Positions 56,716-64,000 of a DNA stretch of 64,000 nucleotides are shown one piece after another. The stretch is from Nocardioides sp. BGMRC 2183 (lineage in GTDB: Bacteria > Actinomycetota > Actinomycetes > Propionibacteriales > Nocardioidaceae): positions 1-64,000 of the forward strand of contig VSSA01000018.1 of the NCBI GenBank assembly GCA_008123405.1, written 5' to 3'. How positions within the stretch are numbered: position 1 is the first letter of the stretch; each line of letters opens with the position of its first letter. The notes under the pieces are model-generated. The model was given only the letters and a program-made list of their open reading frames with translations. It was not told where the DNA came from and ran no database searches. A program made the position numbers and the translations under genes.

Positions 56716-57122
56716 TGGTGCGGCGGGCAGAGGCAGAACGGGTGACCGTCCGGGTCGATCATCACCCGCCAGGTCGCACCGTCCGGCTGCTCGGCCGCCA
56801 CCGTCGCGCCGAGTGCCTGGGCGTGCGCGATCGCGGGCTCCAGCGCCGGCACGCCGAAGTCCAGATGGAACTGCTGCGGGTGCTCCTGGCCGGGCCACTC
56901 CGGGCGCCGGTAGTCGGCGACGGTCTGGAAGTTCAGGCTCGTTCCCAGCGCCTCCACCGCGGCGTAGCGGTATTCGGGGAACTCGCTGGCCTCGCCACCG
57001 GTCAACGCGGCGTAGAAGCGGGCCGCCCGGGCGGCGTCCGGAGTGTCGATGCAGAAGGCGAGGAACTTGTTGATCGGGGCGGGGCTGCTCGAAGCGGGGC
57101 TGCTCGGGGTGTCGGTCGTCAT
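56712..57122 (-). CDS. VOC (glyoxalase-like) family protein
   Basis: 136 aa from ATG 57122 (ATG 57131 adds three residues). Pattern: INKFLAFCIDTPDAARAARFYAALTGGEA, then HPQQFHLDFGVPALEPAIAHAQALGATV and WRVMIDPDGHPFCLCPP. This is the single-module, two-repeat glyoxalase/extradiol fold found in actinobacterial CFP32-like proteins. Metal ligands fit only in part, so it may be a binding protein. CACGAT seven bases before the ATG may be the -10 of a leaderless mRNA. It is coupled to the ASCH-like gene. Confidence 0.82.
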   Translation of the reverse strand: MTTDTPSSPASSSPAPINKFLAFCIDTPDAARAARFYAALTGGEASEFPEYRYAAVEALGTSLNFQTVADYRRPEWPGQEHPQQFHLDFGVPALEPAIAHAQALGATVAAEQPDGATWRVMIDPDGHPFCLCPPHQ

Positions 57123-57186
57123 GCTCGCCATCGTGCCGCCCACCGCCGACACCCCGTCCCGGTTTGTCTTCCCACCCCGGCTGCGC

Positions 57187-57351
57187 CTAGGGCGTGCCTC
57201 CCAAGTCGGCGCCGTAGCGAGCGGTGTTTCCGGCCGATCTGACAAGGCGGGGACGCGACGGCATGCCGGATCGCACGTCGAGCGGCCCCAACGCAGCCAG
57301 ATCGAGTCGGAAACGCCGCGCAGCAGGCGGGGACTTGGAGACACGCCCTAG
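57187..57351 (+). mobile_element. fold-back (MITE-like) element, copy 3
   Basis: Arms CTAGGGCGTGCCTCCCAAGT+C (57187-57207) and GACTTGGAGACACGCCCTAG (57332-57351) pair with one mismatch and one bulge; CTAG at both ends may be a target duplication. Next to the left arm is core GGCGCCGTAGCGAGCG (57208-57223, 15/16 to copy 2). Next to the right arm is GCCGCGCAGCAGGCGG (15/16 to copy 2). A second inner pair GCGGTGTTTCCGGCC/GTCGGAAACGCCGC makes a long hairpin. Its right end supplies the stop codon of the DUF1059 gene. Confidence 0.65.
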
Positions 57352-57584
57352 CCCTCGGGCAGCTCCGCAAACCGCTTCTTCACGTCGTTGTACCAGCCCA
57401 GCGACTTCTTCGGGTGCCGCCAACGGCCCTTCATGTCGTTGCGAGCCGGGACGTGCTCGGTGTCGCCGGCCTTGACGACCTCCTTGAGGTGCTTGTCCTG
57501 CGCGTTGATCACGTCGTCCGCGGTCTCGCCGGAGTGCACCAGGTCGCAGGGGCCGCCGAGGTCCTTGCAGGTCATCGTCTTCAT
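57348..57584 (-). CDS. DUF1059 small protein
   Basis: 78 aa, starting MKTMTCKDLGGPCDLVHSGETADDVINAQDKHL, the standard DUF1059 start with two Cys; a second part has MKGRWRHPKKSLGWYNDVKKRF. Typical DUF1059 proteins are about 55-60 residues, so the tail is longer than usual. The UAG stop is the terminal CTAG of a fold-back element, so the last residues may have been changed by its insertion. CGAAAGGGCGAAAGAC precedes the ATG. Divergent from the ECF41 sigma gene. Confidence 0.85.
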   Translation of the reverse strand: MKTMTCKDLGGPCDLVHSGETADDVINAQDKHLKEVVKAGDTEHVPARNDMKGRWRHPKKSLGWYNDVKKRFAELPEG

Positions 57585-57633
57585 GTCTTTCGCCCTTTCG
57601 TCGTTCTCTCATCGTCGTGGCGTCGGCCGGTGA

Positions 57634-57660
57634 TGTCACACACCGTGGTCCGCAGCCGTC
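57634..57660 (+). promoter_or_regulatory. ECF41-type promoter (autoregulation)
   Basis: TGTCACA (57634-57640), exactly 16 bp, CGTC (57657-57660). This is the promoter pattern described for ECF41 sigma factors, and it lies 30-40 bp before the ECF41 gene, so the factor should transcribe itself. Confidence 0.8.
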
Positions 57661-57698
57661 ACACCGATGACGATCCCCGAGATGGAAGTGTGACCACC

Positions 57699-58610
57699 AT
57701 GGCCGACGAATCCCCGACGAGCACCCCGACGCCCGCGGACCACGACGACAACGCAGCGACCACAGCGGCCTTCGAAGCCGAGCGGCCGCGCCTGCTGCGG
57801 ATCGCCACCCAGGTGCTGGGCGACCGGACCGAGGCCGAGGACGTCGTACAGCTGGCGTGGCTGCGGCTGCACGGCACCAGGACCGGCTCCGGCGCACCGA
57901 TCGAGAACCTGCCGGCGTGGCTGACCACGGTGACCACCAGGCTCTGCCTGGACCGGCTGCGGGCACGTACGCCGGAACTCGACCCCGAGATCGACGCGCA
58001 CGTCGAGGCCGGCGAGACAGCGCCCGACCCAGCCGAGGACGTCGCGCTGGCTGACACGGTGGGGATCGCGCTGCAGGTGGTGCTGGATCGGCTCAGTCCC
58101 AAGGAGCGGGTCGCGTTCGTGCTGCACGACACCTTCGGGTTCGAGTTCACCACGATCGCCTCGGTGCTCGACACCACGCCGGTCGCCGCCCGCAAGCTGG
58201 CCTCACGCGCCCGAGCCAAGGTGGCGCAGCCGGCGAGCGAGGACCAGCTCGCCGACTGGGAGGTGGTCGACGCGTTCATGGCAGCGGCCCGCGGCGGCGA
58301 CCTGGATCGTCTGCTCCAACTGCTGGCACCGGACGCCGTGGTCATCGGCGACGCCGCAGCGATCGCCACCGGCACGCCCGAGCGGATCGCCGGCCGGGAG
58401 CAGATCGCCTCCTTCTTCAACGGCGCCGCCCACGCAGCTCTCCCCGTGTACGTCGGCGATCGCCCCGGCTCGGCCTGGTACGACCGCGGCGTGGCTCGGG
58501 TCGCCTTCGACTTCACGGTCGTCGACGGGCGGGTGCAGCGGATCGACTTCCGCGCCGCGCCGGAGAGCCTGGAGCAGGTCCAGCGCCGCAAGGACGACGT
58601 ACCGCGCTGA
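57699..58610 (+). CDS. ECF41 family sigma factor with SnoaL-like C-domain
   Basis: 303 aa from ATG 57699 (GTG 57690 adds three). Sigma region 2 in AFEAERPRLLRIATQVLGDRTEAEDVVQLAWLRLH and region 4 in LSPKERVAFVLHDTFGFEFTTIASVLDTTPVAARKLASRARAKV. The C-terminal ~110 residues (VVDAFMAAARGGDLDRLLQLLAPDAVVIGD) form a SnoaL/NTF2-like domain, which in ECF41 proteins controls activity in place of an anti-sigma factor. Its own consensus promoter lies upstream. The usual ECF41 partner gene (carboxymuconolactone decarboxylase, oxidoreductase or epimerase) is not adjacent. Confidence 0.92.
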   Translation: MADESPTSTPTPADHDDNAATTAAFEAERPRLLRIATQVLGDRTEAEDVVQLAWLRLHGTRTGSGAPIENLPAWLTTVTTRLCLDRLRARTPELDPEIDAHVEAGETAPDPAEDVALADTVGIALQVVLDRLSPKERVAFVLHDTFGFEFTTIASVLDTTPVAARKLASRARAKVAQPASEDQLADWEVVDAFMAAARGGDLDRLLQLLAPDAVVIGDAAAIATGTPERIAGREQIASFFNGAAHAALPVYVGDRPGSAWYDRGVARVAFDFTVVDGRVQRIDFRAAPESLEQVQRRKDDVPR

Positions 58611-58702
58611 GCGGCGAGACGGCGTTCACCCCGACCGAACTCACGGATACGGTGTCAGGGCAGCCCGAATAATGGCCGGGCGCTGGCGAGAGGGGCGCAC
58701 GG

Positions 58703-59605
58703 GTGGAGCCCAGGATGGGGGTGCGCGACCTCACGGCGGTCGTCGCGGTCGCCGAGCACGCGAGCTTCGCTCGGGCCGCGGAGGCCCTGTGGATCTCGCG
58801 GGCCAGCATGAGCGAGCAGGTGAAGAGGGTCGAGCAGGCGCTCGGCGTACGTCTCTTCGAACGCACCACGCGCTCGGTGGCGCTGACACCGGCGGGTCGG
58901 ATCTTCGTGGACCACGCGACCCGGGTCCTGGCCGACCTCGACGGGATGACCGACGCGGTCCGGGCAGCCGGCGAGCTCACCCGGGGGACGATCCGGCTCG
59001 GCCTTCCGGCCGGCGTGGCAAGCCAGCGGTTCTGGCACGTGCTGTCGTCCTTCCATCGCGACCACCCTGCTGTGGAGCTGGAGTTCACCGAGACCGCGGT
59101 CGATGACCTGGTCGGCGCCACCTCGAAGCGCGAGCTGGACCTCTCGCTCGTCGCCTGGCCGGCGGGATCTCCTCCGGCCCGGGTCAGCACGGCCGAGCTC
59201 GACGTCGAACAGACCTGCATCGCCGTCGCCACCGACCACCCGTGGGCAAGCGCCAACGCGGTCTCAGCCGAGGACCTGGCAGGCGTGCCGCTGGTCACCT
59301 TCACCGCGGGCTTCGTGCTGCGCGCGATCGCCGAGGAGCTCTGCCGGCGCGCCGGGATCGAGCCGTCGATCGCGCTGCAGTCCGCGACGGATGGGACCGT
59401 GGCGGGCCTGGTGCGAGCCCACGTCGGTTACACCGTGACCACGCGGGCGCACGCCCTGGATGCGGGCCTGGTGGCGGTCGCCTGCGAGGTGGAGCCGCTC
59501 GAGCGGGTCAACGGCCTGGCCTGGGCCAGGAGACGGACCCTCGATCCGGTCGCGACGCGACTCCGCGACCGGCTGCTGAGCAGCTTCGATCACGACCCTC
59601 GCTGA
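58703..59605 (+). CDS. LysR family transcriptional regulator
   Basis: 300 aa, GTG start; the Met five residues in is an alternative. The helix-turn-helix is RDLTAVVAVAEHASFARAAEALWISRASMSEQVKRVEQALGVRLFERTTRSVALTPAG. The effector domain (TIRLGLPAGVASQRFWHVL, ELDLSLVAW, GLVRAHVGYTVTTRAHAL) follows. Similar GAATAATG/GATAATG words lie 26 bp before this gene and ~65 bp before the TauE-like gene, so it may control both. Its stop lies in a short 12-bp tandem repeat. Confidence 0.9.
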   Translation: MEPRMGVRDLTAVVAVAEHASFARAAEALWISRASMSEQVKRVEQALGVRLFERTTRSVALTPAGRIFVDHATRVLADLDGMTDAVRAAGELTRGTIRLGLPAGVASQRFWHVLSSFHRDHPAVELEFTETAVDDLVGATSKRELDLSLVAWPAGSPPARVSTAELDVEQTCIAVATDHPWASANAVSAEDLAGVPLVTFTAGFVLRAIAEELCRRAGIEPSIALQSATDGTVAGLVRAHVGYTVTTRAHALDAGLVAVACEVEPLERVNGLAWARRRTLDPVATRLRDRLLSSFDHDPR

Positions 59606-59644
59606 CCCGCTCGCTGACCCGCTCGCTGACCCCCTCACTGACCG
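59600..59644. repeat. 12-bp tandem repeat at the end of the LysR gene
   Basis: CGCTGACCCGCT repeated from 59600, 3.75 copies with increasing change. The first copy contains the TGA stop. Confidence 0.85.
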
Positions 59645-59646
59645 CA

Positions 59647-59660
59647 GGCATTATCAGGCC
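59647..59660. promoter_or_regulatory. candidate LysR site before the TauE/SafE gene
   Basis: GGCATTATCAGGCC; its complement GGCCTGATAATGCC resembles GCCCGAATAATGGCC at 58663-58677, upstream of the LysR gene itself. Two sites with a shared core around one regulator gene suggest binding, but no full T-N11-A symmetry is clear. Confidence 0.35.
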
Positions 59661-59690
59661 CAGCCGATCAGAGCGTTCACTCATTCGGCG

Positions 59691-59720
59691 TTGATGACAT
59701 AGTCGCCACCGCCCTACCGT
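59691..59720 (+). promoter_or_regulatory. leaderless promoter of the TauE/SafE gene
   Basis: TTGATG (59691-59696), 18 bp, TACCGT (59715-59720), then six bases to the GTG at 59727. Confidence 0.55.
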
Positions 59721-59726
59721 TCCGCT

Positions 59727-60455
59727 GTGACCCTGCTGATCGCCGCCACGCTGTGCGTCGGGTTCGCGGCGGTCGTCGGCGGTGCGACCGGCTTCGGCTC
59801 GTCGCTGATCGCCGCGCCACTGATGCTCCTCGCGGGCGTCGGCGTGACGGAGACCGTGGTGGTCAACCTCGTCGTCGGCCTGGTCACCCGGCTCTCCGCC
59901 GCCTACCAGCTGCGCAGCCATCTGGACCGACGGCGGGTGCTTCGGCTCGGCGGAGCAGCGATCCCCGGGGCCTGGCTCGGCGCCGCCACCCTCGCGTATC
60001 TGCCCGACGAGCTCCTCAAACCGGCAGTCGGCGCCATGACCATCGTCTGCGGCCTGGTGATGGCGCTGCCCAGCACCCGTGAGCCTGCGCCCCCGTCGGC
60101 ACCGGCCACCCTGGCGGTCGGCGCCATCGGCGGCTACCTCTCCACCACCACCTCGCTCAACGGGCCGCCCCCGGTCCTGCTGCTGAGCCGGGCGCAGGTG
60201 CCGCCACTGACCTTCATCGCCGACCTCGCCGGCTACTTCGTGATCGCGAACGTCGCCTCGATCGCGCTGCTGACGACGTACACGGATCTCGATCTCGGCG
60301 CCGCCGGCCCGATGCTCGGAGCCTGCGTCGCCGTGGCGCTGGTCGGCAATCAACTCGGCATCGCGGTCGCGCGCCGCCTCCCGGTCGCGGTCTTCCGGCA
60401 CGCCGTCACCGTGATGGTGGTGGCCGCCGGCGCGATCACCATCGCCGCCGCCTGA
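59727..60455 (+). CDS. TauE/SafE family anion exporter
   Basis: 242 aa with seven or eight membrane helices. Family pattern: FAAVVGGATGFGSSLIAAPLMLLAG at the start and its repeat AVGAIGGYLSTTTSLNGPPPVLLLSRAQVPP in the middle. Exports sulfite, sulfoacetate or other small organic anions, depending on the member. The LysR gene just upstream on the same strand probably regulates it. Confidence 0.85.
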   Translation: MTLLIAATLCVGFAAVVGGATGFGSSLIAAPLMLLAGVGVTETVVVNLVVGLVTRLSAAYQLRSHLDRRRVLRLGGAAIPGAWLGAATLAYLPDELLKPAVGAMTIVCGLVMALPSTREPAPPSAPATLAVGAIGGYLSTTTSLNGPPPVLLLSRAQVPPLTFIADLAGYFVIANVASIALLTTYTDLDLGAAGPMLGACVAVALVGNQLGIAVARRLPVAVFRHAVTVMVVAAGAITIAAA

Positions 60456-60457
60456 CG

Positions 60458-61066
60458 TCAGACTGCTTCGACGGGCTCCCGCATCGACGCGATCAGGCTG
60501 GCGCAGATCGACTGGACCTTCGTCGCGGTCATCCCGTGCGAGCCCAACAGCGCCTGCACGGAGAGACCGTCGAGCAGCCCCATCAGGTGGTGCGCCAAGG
60601 CGGTGCTGTCGCCCGGGGCGAGCTCACCGCGGGCCTGCCCGGCGATGATCAACCCCTCGATCCGCTCCGCCCAACGGCTGTAGGCGCGGTCGTGGACCAG
60701 CTTGAGCTCGTCATCCTGCAGCGCGGCGGCCCACAGCTCGATCCAGACATGCCACGCCTCGATGGTCTCCTCGTCCACCGGGCTGTAGGAGTCGACCAGG
60801 GCGGTCAACACCTCGACCGCATGGTCGGACCGGTTGTCGAAGATCACCGCCCGACGATCGAGCGAGCGATCGAAATTGTTCTCGAACGCCGCTCGGATCA
60901 GCTCGAGTTTGCTGTCGAAGTAGTAGTGCACGATGCCGGGCGAGACACCGGCGTCGCGCGCGACGTCCGAGACGCGGAGGCCGAGCACCCCCCGGGTTGC
61001 GATCACCTTGCAGGCCGAGCGCATGATCTGGTCGCGACGCTCGGCTTCGACACTGGGGCGGGCCAT
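60458..61066 (-). CDS. TetR family regulator
   Basis: 202 aa from ATG 61066 with GAGGAGGCAACC upstream. DNA-binding domain: QIMRSACKVIATRGVLGLRVSDVARDAGVSPGIVHYYFDSKLELI. The C-terminal TetR_C_6-like helical domain has WHVWIELWAAALQDDELKL. Last gene of the aldehyde dehydrogenase-ACAD-NPD operon, 23 bp after the nitronate monooxygenase. It probably regulates that operon. Convergent with the TauE gene, two bases apart at the stops. Confidence 0.9.
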   Translation of the reverse strand: MARPSVEAERRDQIMRSACKVIATRGVLGLRVSDVARDAGVSPGIVHYYFDSKLELIRAAFENNFDRSLDRRAVIFDNRSDHAVEVLTALVDSYSPVDEETIEAWHVWIELWAAALQDDELKLVHDRAYSRWAERIEGLIIAGQARGELAPGDSTALAHHLMGLLDGLSVQALLGSHGMTATKVQSICASLIASMREPVEAV

Positions 61067-61089
61067 GGTTGCCTCCTCGAGTTGTCGGG

Positions 61090-62145
<1,056 letters not shown>

Positions 62146-63303
62146 TCAGAGCCGGCGGGAGATCACCAGGCGCATGATGTCCGAGGTGCCCTCCTCGATC
62201 TCCTCGAGCTTCACGTCGCGCATCCACTGCTCCACCGGGAACTCCCGCGAGTAGCCCCAGCCGCCGAGGGTCTGCACCGCAGCGTGGGTCACGAACATCG
62301 CGGTCTCGGAGGCCTGCAGCTTGGCCATCGCGGCGATCTTGGAGGCGTCCCGACCAGCGTCGAGGGTGCGCGCCGCGTGCAGCGTCATCAGCCACGCGGA
62401 CTCGATCCGGGTCGCCATGTCGGCGAGCCGGAACGCGACGGCCTGGTGGTCGATGATCGGCTTGCCGAACTGGGTGCGCTCGCGGGCGTAGTCCAGCGCG
62501 TACTCGTACGCCGCCCGCGCGGCGCCGGTCGCCGCCGCTGCCAGCACGGTGCGGGAGATGTCGAAGGTGTGCATCAGGCCGTGGAAGCCCTGGCCCTCGT
62601 CGCCGAGGCGGTGCTCGGTGGGCACGAAGACGTCGTCGAAGAACATCTCGCGGTTGACGATCGCGCGCTGACCCATCTTGCGCATCGGCTCGCCGAAGGT
62701 GAGGCCCTCGGCGTCCTTGCGGAGCAGGAACGCCGAGACGCCGCCGGAGCGCTGGGTCGGGTCGGTCTTGGCGAAGACGACGTACTGCTCGGCGAGACCG
62801 GCGTTGGAGATCCAGGTCTTCTGACCGTTGATTCGGTAGCCGCCGTCCACCTCGGTCGCGGTGGTGACGATCGAGGCCGCATCGGAGCCCGAGCCGGGCT
62901 CGGTGGTGGCGAGCGCGGTGAAGAGCGGGTCGGCGCCGGTGAGCGGGGTCAGCCACTCCTTCTTCTGCTCCTCCGAGCCGATCGCCAGCAGCGGGTCGGC
63001 GAAGAAGCCGTTGGAGCAGACGAAGTTGCCGATGCCCGGGTCGCCCCAGCAGAGCTGCTCCTGCACGAGGCACTGGGTGAAGACGTCGGTGAAGCCGCCG
63101 CCGCCGTACTCCTCGGGGAGCATGAAGTCGGTGATGCCGACCTTCGCGGCGGCCCGGAAGATGTCGACCGGGGACTCGACGTCGGCCTCGTCCACCTCGC
63201 GGCCGCGCGGCCGGATCTCGTTGGCGGCGAACTGGCGGGTGACGTCGATGATCGCGCGCTGCTCGTCGGTCAGCGGCCACGGCTCGAGGGCGGAGGTGGT
63301 CAT
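62146..63303 (-). CDS. acyl-CoA dehydrogenase
   Basis: 385 aa, full length. N-terminal helical domain, then FTALATTEPGSGSDAASIVTTA (flavin/substrate contacts), GQKTWISNAG, and a C-terminal part with RERTQFGKPIIDHQAVAFRLADMATRI and TLGGWGYSREFPVEQWMRDVKLEEIEEGTSDIMRLVISRRL. Here EEGTSDI places the catalytic Glu as in medium/short-chain enzymes. Works with ETF. Second gene of the operon after the aldehyde dehydrogenase. Confidence 0.93.
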   Translation of the reverse strand: MTTSALEPWPLTDEQRAIIDVTRQFAANEIRPRGREVDEADVESPVDIFRAAAKVGITDFMLPEEYGGGGFTDVFTQCLVQEQLCWGDPGIGNFVCSNGFFADPLLAIGSEEQKKEWLTPLTGADPLFTALATTEPGSGSDAASIVTTATEVDGGYRINGQKTWISNAGLAEQYVVFAKTDPTQRSGGVSAFLLRKDAEGLTFGEPMRKMGQRAIVNREMFFDDVFVPTEHRLGDEGQGFHGLMHTFDISRTVLAAAATGAARAAYEYALDYARERTQFGKPIIDHQAVAFRLADMATRIESAWLMTLHAARTLDAGRDASKIAAMAKLQASETAMFVTHAAVQTLGGWGYSREFPVEQWMRDVKLEEIEEGTSDIMRLVISRRL

Positions 63304-63390
63304 GGGTTGCTCCTTGGGTTCGGTGGTGCAGGCTTGTTGGTGCTGGGTTGGTGCTGCTGGGTCAGGGGTGATGGGCGGTTGGGACCCGAG

Positions 63391-64000
63391 TCAGGAGGCT
63401 CGGTGCCACAGACGCTGGTTGACGAACTCGTTGAGTCCGAGGGGGCCGAGCTCGCGACCGAAGCCGGAGCGCTTGACGCCGCCGAAGGGGAGCTCGGGCC
63501 CGTCGGCGGTCACGTGGTTGACGCTGACCATGCCGACCTCGAGTGCCTCGGCGACAGCCGCCGCCCGATCCGGGTCGGTGCTGAACACCGCGGCGCCGAG
63601 GCCGTACGGCGAGTCGTTGGCCACCCTTGTCGCCTCGGCGTCCGACGTCACCCGGTGCACCAGGGCCACCGGGCCGAAGAGCTCCTCGTGGTAGGTCGGT
63701 GTCCCTGGCCGCACACCGGTGAGGACGCCCGGGGAGAAGTACGCCGCGGGACCGTCGGCGAGCACACCCCCGACGAGGCGCGCACCGTCGGCGACGGCTC
63801 GCGCGACCTGGGCGGCGATCCGTTCCGCGGCGGCGCGCGAGGCCATCGGCGCGAAGCCCTCGGAACCTGCCCGGGCAGCGCGCTGCTCGAGGCGCTCGAC
63901 GAACCGGTCGTAGAGGTCGGCGTGCACGATCATCCGCTTGTTCGACGTACAGGCCTGGCCGTTGTTGTAGATCCGGGTCTCCCAGGCGAGGTCGGCGATG
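63391..64000 (-). CDS. aldehyde dehydrogenase (3' part only; runs off the window)
   Basis: 203 residues of the C-terminal half are present; the 5' end lies beyond 64000. The piece begins in frame with IADLAWETRIYNNGQACTSNKRMIV, which holds the catalytic Cys in the N-x-GQ-x-C motif. It then shows TYHEELFGPVALVHRVTSDAEATRVANDSPYGLGAAVF and PFGGVKRSGFGRELGPLGLNEFVNQ. Layout fits NAD(P)-dependent succinate-semialdehyde or general aldehyde dehydrogenases. The product would be an acid that could feed the acyl-CoA dehydrogenase after activation. An internal ATG at 63933 is not the start. Confidence 0.93.
   Translation of the reverse strand, partial: IADLAWETRIYNNGQACTSNKRMIVHADLYDRFVERLEQRAARAGSEGFAPMASRAAAERIAAQVARAVADGARLVGGVLADGPAAYFSPGVLTGVRPGTPTYHEELFGPVALVHRVTSDAEATRVANDSPYGLGAAVFSTDPDRAAAVAEALEVGMVSVNHVTADGPELPFGGVKRSGFGRELGPLGLNEFVNQRLWHRAS

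Overview
The window is high-GC DNA of an actinobacterium, most likely a Nocardioides-type member of the Propionibacteriales. The reasons are strong GC bias, frequent GTG starts, 4-bp ATGA/GTGA stop-start overlaps, many apparently leaderless promoters, mycothiol-era gene families (MDMPI-fold, F420-type LLM proteins), a Mycobacterium-like diiron oxygenase/fprB pair and many TetR regulators. The genus is inferred from gene content and style, not from a marker gene.

Region 1-4.3 kb is visibly lower in GC and looks like a small defence or mobile-type island. It holds a stand-alone CAP12/Pycsar-type TIR-like protein, a one-helix membrane protein, a toxin-antitoxin-like pair (a DUF2188 + MbcA/ParS-like protein coupled to a RES-domain NAD+-consuming toxin) and a small gene broken by two frameshifts. 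A distant homologue of the antitoxin C-terminus sits alone at 45.0 kb.

Region 4.3-14.1 kb is one minus-strand operon with 4-bp overlaps at nearly every junction: tetR, a TIGR03084 protein, AtuA-like DUF1446, acyl-CoA dehydrogenase, SRPBCC protein, acyl-CoA carboxylase beta, biotinylated alpha and a second acyl-CoA dehydrogenase. It is probably a catabolic pathway for branched or terpenoid acyl-CoA, under a palindromic TetR operator.

Region 14-21.5 kb is mixed: an SDR gene, a SigE-family sigma factor with its membrane partner, a lipoprotein GH25 lysozyme, an unknown protein with a TetR gene, a 60-residue membrane protein behind three tandem palindromic operators, a thioesterase, a DUF1905 protein, and a TMEM165/GDT1 exporter behind a yybP-ykoY (Mn2+) riboswitch.

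Region 21.6-30.7 kb carries an AurF-like diiron oxygenase with its own ferredoxin-NADP reductase and TetR, a DUF4956/VTC pair, an LLM oxidoreductase with an APH-like kinase, a DUF1707-type membrane protein and a small alarmone synthetase.

Region 30.7-48.7 kb contains mostly single genes: Vgb-like beta-propeller, D-threonine-aldolase-like PLP enzyme, HtrA protease, LOG protein, LysE and GAP exporters, VanZ, PEP carboxylase, GNAT, a Baeyer-Villiger-type monooxygenase divergent from a PucR regulator, an MDR reductase, an M64 peptidase and a lytic transglycosylase.

Region 48.7-64 kb has a minus-strand operon (SDR, FMO, BASS transporter, epimerase), an SGNH hydrolase, PoxB-like TPP enzyme, an ASCH-like protein with VOC protein, DUF1059, an ECF41 sigma factor with its own consensus promoter, a LysR/TauE pair, and a catabolic operon (aldehyde dehydrogenase running off the window, acyl-CoA dehydrogenase, nitronate monooxygenase, TetR).

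Between genes the window carries at least four families of short repeats. The most striking is a fold-back element seen three times (19.2, 19.7 and 57.2 kb): conserved subterminal cores, but in each copy a different pair of self-complementary arms.
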